From Methylophilaceae bacterium (GTDB taxonomy: Bacteria > Pseudomonadota > Gammaproteobacteria > Burkholderiales > Methylophilaceae): 9,274 bases of DNA. Location of the stretch: assembly GCA_003533095.1 (NCBI GenBank), contig DOEL01000002.1:1-9274 (forward strand). The letters are read 5' to 3'. This document shows positions 5,680-9,274 of this stretch, piece after piece (position 1 is the first letter of the stretch; each line of letters starts with the position of its first letter). The notes under the pieces were generated by a model, which saw only the letters and a program-made list of their open reading frames with translations, searched no databases and was not told the DNA's origin. The position numbers and the translations under genes are program-made.

Positions 5680-6355
5680 TCAATGCTTTTCGCTCTTCTA
5701 TGGTAAAAGCTACTTTATTTCTTAAGTAAACTGGCTCAGCATGAATCAACTCAAATATTTTATTTTTAATAAAGGGTGTTGCGAGCTTTGAAATAGATTC
5801 AACGACTTCAATAGGGCCATCTATGAGATTTTCAATTTGTTGGCCAAAGTGATCTTTCATTTCTTGCTTGTATGTTTCAATTGCATTGCCTATCAAGGTC
5901 CAGCCTGATTCTTTAATTCTAGGTAATTCATCTGGCTTATAAACCCCTTCAAACATAGGCTCTGAAAATGTTTTGCCCTCTTTTATATAGGCACTGAAAT
6001 ATATCTCACCCATTCTGGCATCAATAACACTGATCACTTTATTTTTACCAGACCTATCAGCAAGCGCTAAAAGGTTATTCACACCAATCACCGGTATTGA
6101 GGCACCATAACCTAATCCGTAAGCAATCCCGCAGGCAATTCTAATCCCTGTAAATGAACCCGGCCCTTTACCGAATGCGATAGCATCAAGATCTTTTGTA
6201 GTTAATTGATGGTCACTTAAGAATTTATTTATTTCCGGCAAGACAATTTCTGAATGTGTTTGTCCAGCCTTGATATTAATCGAATGAAAATCTTCATATA
6301 TCTTCAAACCTAAAGACATATATTCGGTGGAGGTATCCAAGGATAAGATCTTCAT
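5669..6355 (-). CDS. tsaB: TsaB (YeaZ), tRNA t6A modification scaffold protein
   Basis: TsaB is the inactive ASKHA-fold partner of TsaD; with TsaE the complex transfers threonylcarbamoyl to A37 of ANN-decoding tRNAs. The 228-residue length matches the family (E. coli 231). Visible motifs are the N-terminal MKILSLDTSTEYMSLGL (1-17), HSE (34-36), the hallmark GKGPGSFTGIR (62-72), DARMGEIYF (112-120) and the C-terminal EPVYLRN (207-213). The ATG at 6355 lies three bases after the helicase stop codon and the start agrees with the family, so coupling with the upstream gene is likely. In E. coli, tsaB is also next to yoaA, which supports both assignments. Confidence 0.97.
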   Translation of the reverse strand: MKILSLDTSTEYMSLGLKIYEDFHSINIKAGQTHSEIVLPEINKFLSDHQLTTKDLDAIAFGKGPGSFTGIRIACGIAYGLGYGASIPVIGVNNLLALADRSGKNKVISVIDARMGEIYFSAYIKEGKTFSEPMFEGVYKPDELPRIKESGWTLIGNAIETYKQEMKDHFGQQIENLIDGPIEVVESISKLATPFIKNKIFELIHAEPVYLRNKVAFTIEERKALNAI

Positions 6356-6358
6356 AAA

Positions 6359-8290
6359 TTAAATTTTCTCTAGAAACTCGACAACCTCTGAAGCATCCCG
6401 CGTTCGAGCAAAAGGAGGTAAACTCTGCCACATTTTTTTTCCATAAGCTTTTTCAATAATTCTTGTGTCACATATCACAAGAGCGCCCTTATCAAACTCA
6501 TCTCGTATTAATCGACCAGCGCCTTGTTTTAAAGTAATAACTGCATTTGGCAATTGGTATTCCATAAAAGCATTTTTACCACTTTGATTAATTTTATCAA
6601 TTCTCGCAGCCAGCACGGGATCTTCTGGAGAAAAAAATGGTAATTTATCTATCACTACTAATGACAAAGCGTCCCCCTTCACATCGACACCCTCCCAAAA
6701 ACTTAAGGAGCCAATGAGAATTGCGTGGCCATGCTCTCTAAATTTATTTAAAAGGTGATTTCTTGAGCCATCCCCTTGAAGGTAGATTGGATAATCCAAT
6801 TTATCTGATTCAATTTTATCTTGAAGGAGGGTAAATATTTCCCGCATAGATTTTAATGTTGTGCATAAAATAAAGGCTCTGCCTCTACTTGCTTTAATAA
6901 AAGGATAGATTTGATTTACAACTGCAAAATTAAAATTCTCGTGATTGGCATCCGGCATCGATTTAGGCACAAAGAGCAAAGCTTTTTCAGCATAATTAAA
7001 CGGGCTTTCTTTAGAAACCGAATCTGCATCTCCTAAGCCTAACTGGCTTTTGAAATGATCAAAATTATTTTTTACAGCAAGTGTTGCTGATGTAAAGATC
7101 CATGAAGTTGAGTCATTATTAATATGTTTTGCAAACATATCAGCGATCGACAACGGTGTATTATTAAGCTGTAAGGACTGAGAATAAACTTCGACCCATT
7201 TGATTGAGTTATTATCTTTATCCTCTCGCCAAGCATCAAAAACTGAAAGTATTTCCTGGGTACTATCAAAATACTTTTCGATTTCTATATCTCTATCCTT
7301 ATGAAGCGCTATTAACTCAATTAATTTTTTGAGTTTTTCGATCAAGTCTTTGTAAGCAGAATCAAATCTGCTAAAAGAAGAAATTTTTTGATAGGGGTAT
7401 CGATTAGGCTCTCGAGGAAATACGAGCCTAAAGTCTTTATTTGATTTTTCTAAGTCATTTAAAATCGGTTCAAAATCGGAAACATCTTTCATATGTTTTA
7501 AATAAATCTGATAGCCGTCTTTGACGATCTCGCCGATATGGTTGGTTGAAATATTTTTTCCAAAAAAAATAGAAGCAATATCTGGAATCTGGTGAGCTTC
7601 ATCAAAAATAACCGTCGCAGCCTTTGGAAGAAGTTCAGAGATACCTTCCTCCTTCATATTAAGATCAGCAAAAAATAAATGATGGTTGACGATAGTAACG
7701 TCCGCTGCTAGCGCTTTTTTTCGCGCGTTCATGACAAAACATTCTTTATAAAAACTACAATCCTGGCCTAAACAATTTTCTTTAGTAGAAGTTACTTGCG
7801 GCCATATAGAAGAACCTTCTGGAATACTATCTAATTCAGTTCTATCCCCATCTTCACTATGTTTTGCGTGTTGGTTGGCGAGATGTAAATAAGTTACGTC
7901 TTCTTTAGTCATGAAAGCACCTTCAGTCATGGCATTTTCTAATCGCAGATGACATAAATAATTTGACCTACCTTTAAGCATAGCGAGACTGACTGGAACT
8001 TTTAATGCATCCCTAATCATAGGAATGTCTTTAGTGAATAATTGGTCCTGTAAATTTTTAGTTGCTGTAGAAATAATAATTTTGCCGCCAGAAAGAAAAG
8101 CTGGTACAAGATAAGCAAAAGTTTTACCAATGCCAGTGCCCGCTTCAACAATTAATTTTTTTTTCTGCGTAATTGCTTCGTCAATTAAAACTGAAATATC
8201 TATCTGCTCTTGTCTCACTCGATAATCATCAATATGATTTGCTAGATCGCCTTTTTCACTAAAAAATTGTTTTATAAGTATTTCGTTCAT
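6359..8290 (-). CDS. yoaA: YoaA/DinG-type Fe-S superfamily 2 DNA helicase
   Basis: This is an XPD/Rad3-like ATP-dependent 5'-3' DNA helicase. Numbering is from an upstream in-frame GTG at 8296, two codons before the ATG at 8290. Walker A is EAGTGIGKT (51-59), four cysteines (115, 175, 180, 186) form the expected Fe-S domain, the DEAH box is at 233-236 (IFDEAH), motif III is TSATL (402-406), GSLSFWEGVDVKG (529-541) precedes motif VI QGAGRLIR (591-598). About 643-645 residues fits E. coli YoaA (636) better than DinG (716), and the tsaB neighbour also matches YoaA. E. coli YoaA works with the Pol III chi subunit in tolerance of replication blocks. The ATG at 8290 is preferred over GTG; neither has a clear ribosome binding site. 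First gene of the five-gene operon. Confidence 0.93.
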   Translation of the reverse strand: MNEILIKQFFSEKGDLANHIDDYRVRQEQIDISVLIDEAITQKKKLIVEAGTGIGKTFAYLVPAFLSGGKIIISTATKNLQDQLFTKDIPMIRDALKVPVSLAMLKGRSNYLCHLRLENAMTEGAFMTKEDVTYLHLANQHAKHSEDGDRTELDSIPEGSSIWPQVTSTKENCLGQDCSFYKECFVMNARKKALAADVTIVNHHLFFADLNMKEEGISELLPKAATVIFDEAHQIPDIASIFFGKNISTNHIGEIVKDGYQIYLKHMKDVSDFEPILNDLEKSNKDFRLVFPREPNRYPYQKISSFSRFDSAYKDLIEKLKKLIELIALHKDRDIEIEKYFDSTQEILSVFDAWREDKDNNSIKWVEVYSQSLQLNNTPLSIADMFAKHINNDSTSWIFTSATLAVKNNFDHFKSQLGLGDADSVSKESPFNYAEKALLFVPKSMPDANHENFNFAVVNQIYPFIKASRGRAFILCTTLKSMREIFTLLQDKIESDKLDYPIYLQGDGSRNHLLNKFREHGHAILIGSLSFWEGVDVKGDALSLVVIDKLPFFSPEDPVLAARIDKINQSGKNAFMEYQLPNAVITLKQGAGRLIRDEFDKGALVICDTRIIEKAYGKKMWQSLPPFARTRDASEVVEFLEKI

Positions 8291-8299
8291 GATCACACG

Positions 8300-8305
8300 A
8301 TTATC
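8300..8305 (-). promoter_or_regulatory. yoaA: Weak candidate -10 box for the yoaA operon
   Basis: The minus strand has GATAAT preceded by GCATGA, 10 bases upstream of the ATG at 8290, with no recognisable -35 box (AAATTC at the expected place). If used, transcription would start only a few bases from the start codon, giving an almost leaderless message. The divergent intergenic region is only 90 bases, so a promoter must be near. Confidence 0.25.
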
Positions 8306-8325
8306 TCATGCAGATGAAACTCGAA

Positions 8326-8354
8326 TTTCACAAACCCCTAATAAATGGTAAAAT
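8326..8354 (+). promoter_or_regulatory. Candidate promoter of the NlpC/P60 gene
   Basis: TTTCAC (8326-8331) and TAAAAT (8349-8354) are exactly 17 bases apart. The start of RNA would be near 8361, some 20 bases before the ATG at 8381 and downstream of the earlier in-frame ATG at 8345. This supports the later start codon. Confidence 0.5.
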
Positions 8355-8380
8355 CTCGTAAATTTACTCATTTTCAAACT

Positions 8381-8911
8381 ATGAATTTCAAAGCTTTGTT
8401 CATTTTTTTAATTCTCGTATTTTCCAGCCCGTCTTGGGCGGAGGTTGATTCATCGAATTTAAGCGCTTTAGACACAGCTCCTTCTGCCGAGGTAACACAA
8501 GCAGCTGATCAGCAATGGAAAAGCGATATTGCTCTCATTATTGATAAAGCCTATGAGCTCACAGGTATTAAATATAAGTTGGGCGGCTCTAAACCAGAAA
8601 CCGGCTTTGATTGCAGTCAGTTTGTAAAATACGTCTTTGAACAAGCCTTAAATTTGAGCCTCCCCCCAAGTGCAAGATCCTTAAGCAAGGTGGGCGAATC
8701 GATTAAATTTGAAGACTTGCAACCAGGCGATCTTGTTTTCTTTAATACTCGTAAATCTAAGTTCTCTCATGTCGGTATCTATGTAGGAAATAATGAATTT
8801 ATTCATGCACCACGAACAGGCAAAACTATTCGCGTTGAAAGTCTTACAAAAAACTATTGGCTTAAAAGATTTAATGGTGCAACAAGAGTTGAGCCTGAAG
8901 AAACGCTCTAG
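8381..8911 (+). CDS. Secreted NlpC/P60 family peptidoglycan hydrolase
   Basis: NlpC/P60 enzymes are cysteine peptidases that cut peptide stems of peptidoglycan, usually D-Glu-gamma-diaminopimelate bonds. The 176-residue product starts with a signal peptide (MNFKALFIFLILVFSSPSWA, cleavage after 20), followed by a short low-complexity linker (21-45) and one NlpC/P60 domain. The catalytic cysteine is C78 in FDCSQF, the first histidine H130 in SHVGIYVG, and the third polar residue H142 in IHAP; GDLVFF (116-121) is also typical. There is no lipobox, so it is free in the periplasm rather than a lipoprotein like E. coli Spr/NlpC. The open frame extends 12 codons upstream to 8345, but the ATG at 8381 gives a normal signal peptide and lies downstream of the candidate promoter. 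It diverges from yoaA and converges with the SelW-like gene. Confidence 0.93.
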   Translation: MNFKALFIFLILVFSSPSWAEVDSSNLSALDTAPSAEVTQAADQQWKSDIALIIDKAYELTGIKYKLGGSKPETGFDCSQFVKYVFEQALNLSLPPSARSLSKVGESIKFEDLQPGDLVFFNTRKSKFSHVGIYVGNNEFIHAPRTGKTIRVESLTKNYWLKRFNGATRVEPEETL

Positions 8912-9195
8912 AGGTCGGTATGGCCCAGATTTTTTTCTGGACTAATTTTATCCCTAATCAACTTTTTAATATCTTTAATATCAAGAAATCCTCCGAAGTC
9001 TGATCTAGAGTAGATTTTTTCTTTATCCAAGAAAATTTCAAAAATACCTCCAGATTTAGGGGTTAAAGTAACAGATAAAATTTCATCCTGAAAAGTTGTT
9101 AGTATTTCCTGCATCATCCATGAAGCTCTAGGAAGCCAACCACATTGTGTACAAAATTGAATCTCAATTTGATATGTTTTAGATTTAGTTCCCAT
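8908..9195 (-). CDS. SelT/SelW/SelH (Rdx) family thioredoxin-like protein, CXXC form
   Basis: The 95-residue product matches the small Rdx family: beta-strand then redox motif IQFCTQCGWLPRASWMMQEI (12-31), with CxxC at Cys15 and Cys18 where selenoprotein W has CxxU, GGIFEIFLDKEKIYSR (49-64), and the common bacterial end ISPEKNLGHTDL (84-95). It is presumably cytoplasmic; a thiol-redox role is inferred from the family, and the substrate is unknown. Length is normal and no signal peptide is present. The ATG at 9195 starts the family-like region; only a weak AAGAA lies upstream. Its TAG stop overlaps the TAG of the convergent NlpC/P60 gene within CTAG at 8908-8911, so no terminator separates them. 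Confidence 0.93.
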   Translation of the reverse strand: MGTKSKTYQIEIQFCTQCGWLPRASWMMQEILTTFQDEILSVTLTPKSGGIFEIFLDKEKIYSRSDFGGFLDIKDIKKLIRDKISPEKNLGHTDL

Positions 9196-9222
9196 AGTTC
9201 AAAATTATTCTTAAAATATATT

Positions 9223-9252
9223 TATAAAAGCCTATTGATATAAGGTAAACAA
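9223..9252 (-). promoter_or_regulatory. Weak candidate promoter of the SelW-like gene
   Basis: TTGTTT (9252-9247) is followed after 18 bases by TTTATA (9228-9223) on the minus strand, which would give a leader of about 20 bases. The region is so AT-rich that this is only suggestive. The rest of 9196-9274 shows no gene I can support. Confidence 0.3.
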
Positions 9253-9274
9253 AAAGACAGAATGCATTATTATC

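Noticed and set aside
7072..7269. Minus-strand frame inside the helicase gene
   Set aside because: Out-of-frame shadow of yoaA in a less constrained region.
9234..9274. Start of a plus-strand gene at the window end (TTGATA plus ATG at 9263)
   Set aside because: Only four codons are visible and there is no clear ribosome binding site or -10 box.

Overview
The window is AT-rich chromosomal DNA of a Gram-negative bacterium. Protein resemblance (QueA, bacterial-type ProRS with an editing domain, YoaA/DinG-type helicase, TsaB, RimI, CXXC SelW-like protein), very short spacers, overlapping stop/start codons and low GC suggest a streamlined betaproteobacterium, perhaps Methylophilaceae (OM43/LD28-like). 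This placement is an inference from recognised protein families and compactness; no marker gene in the window settles it.

Layout. Bases 1-238 hold two tRNA genes on the minus strand: tRNA-Leu(CAA), then tRNA-Cys(GCA), whose 3' end lies outside the window. The 85-base spacer between them folds as a long imperfect hairpin. Diverging from the tRNAs is a plus-strand pair: queA (queuosine biosynthesis) and an exported beta-propeller-like protein of unknown role. The pair ends at a perfect 26-bp palindrome that serves as a bidirectional terminator, because a minus-strand gene for a small multi-pass membrane protein (DUF1097-like) converges on it.

From 8290 down to 2985 runs a tight minus-strand operon: yoaA/dinG-type Fe-S helicase, tsaB, rimI, a small alpha/beta protein resembling the DNA polymerase III psi subunit (HolD) and/or a catalytically dead family-4 uracil-DNA glycosylase, and proS. 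It mixes genome maintenance (helicase, psi-like protein) with translation (t6A tRNA modification, ribosomal protein acetylation, prolyl-tRNA charging). Successive genes are separated by a 3-base gap, an 11-base overlap, a 3-base stop/start overlap (TGATG) and a 17-base gap, so translational coupling is likely. Divergent from this operon is a secreted NlpC/P60 peptidoglycan hydrolase, which meets a minus-strand SelW-like (Rdx family) protein tail to tail; their stop codons overlap in one CTAG. The last 79 bases are AT-rich upstream sequence.

No phage, insertion sequence, CRISPR array or defence system is visible. The most interesting items are the psi/UDG-like gene in the yoaA operon, the long stem linking the two tRNAs, and the tRNA-Cys with an apparently co-varied 19-56 tertiary pair.
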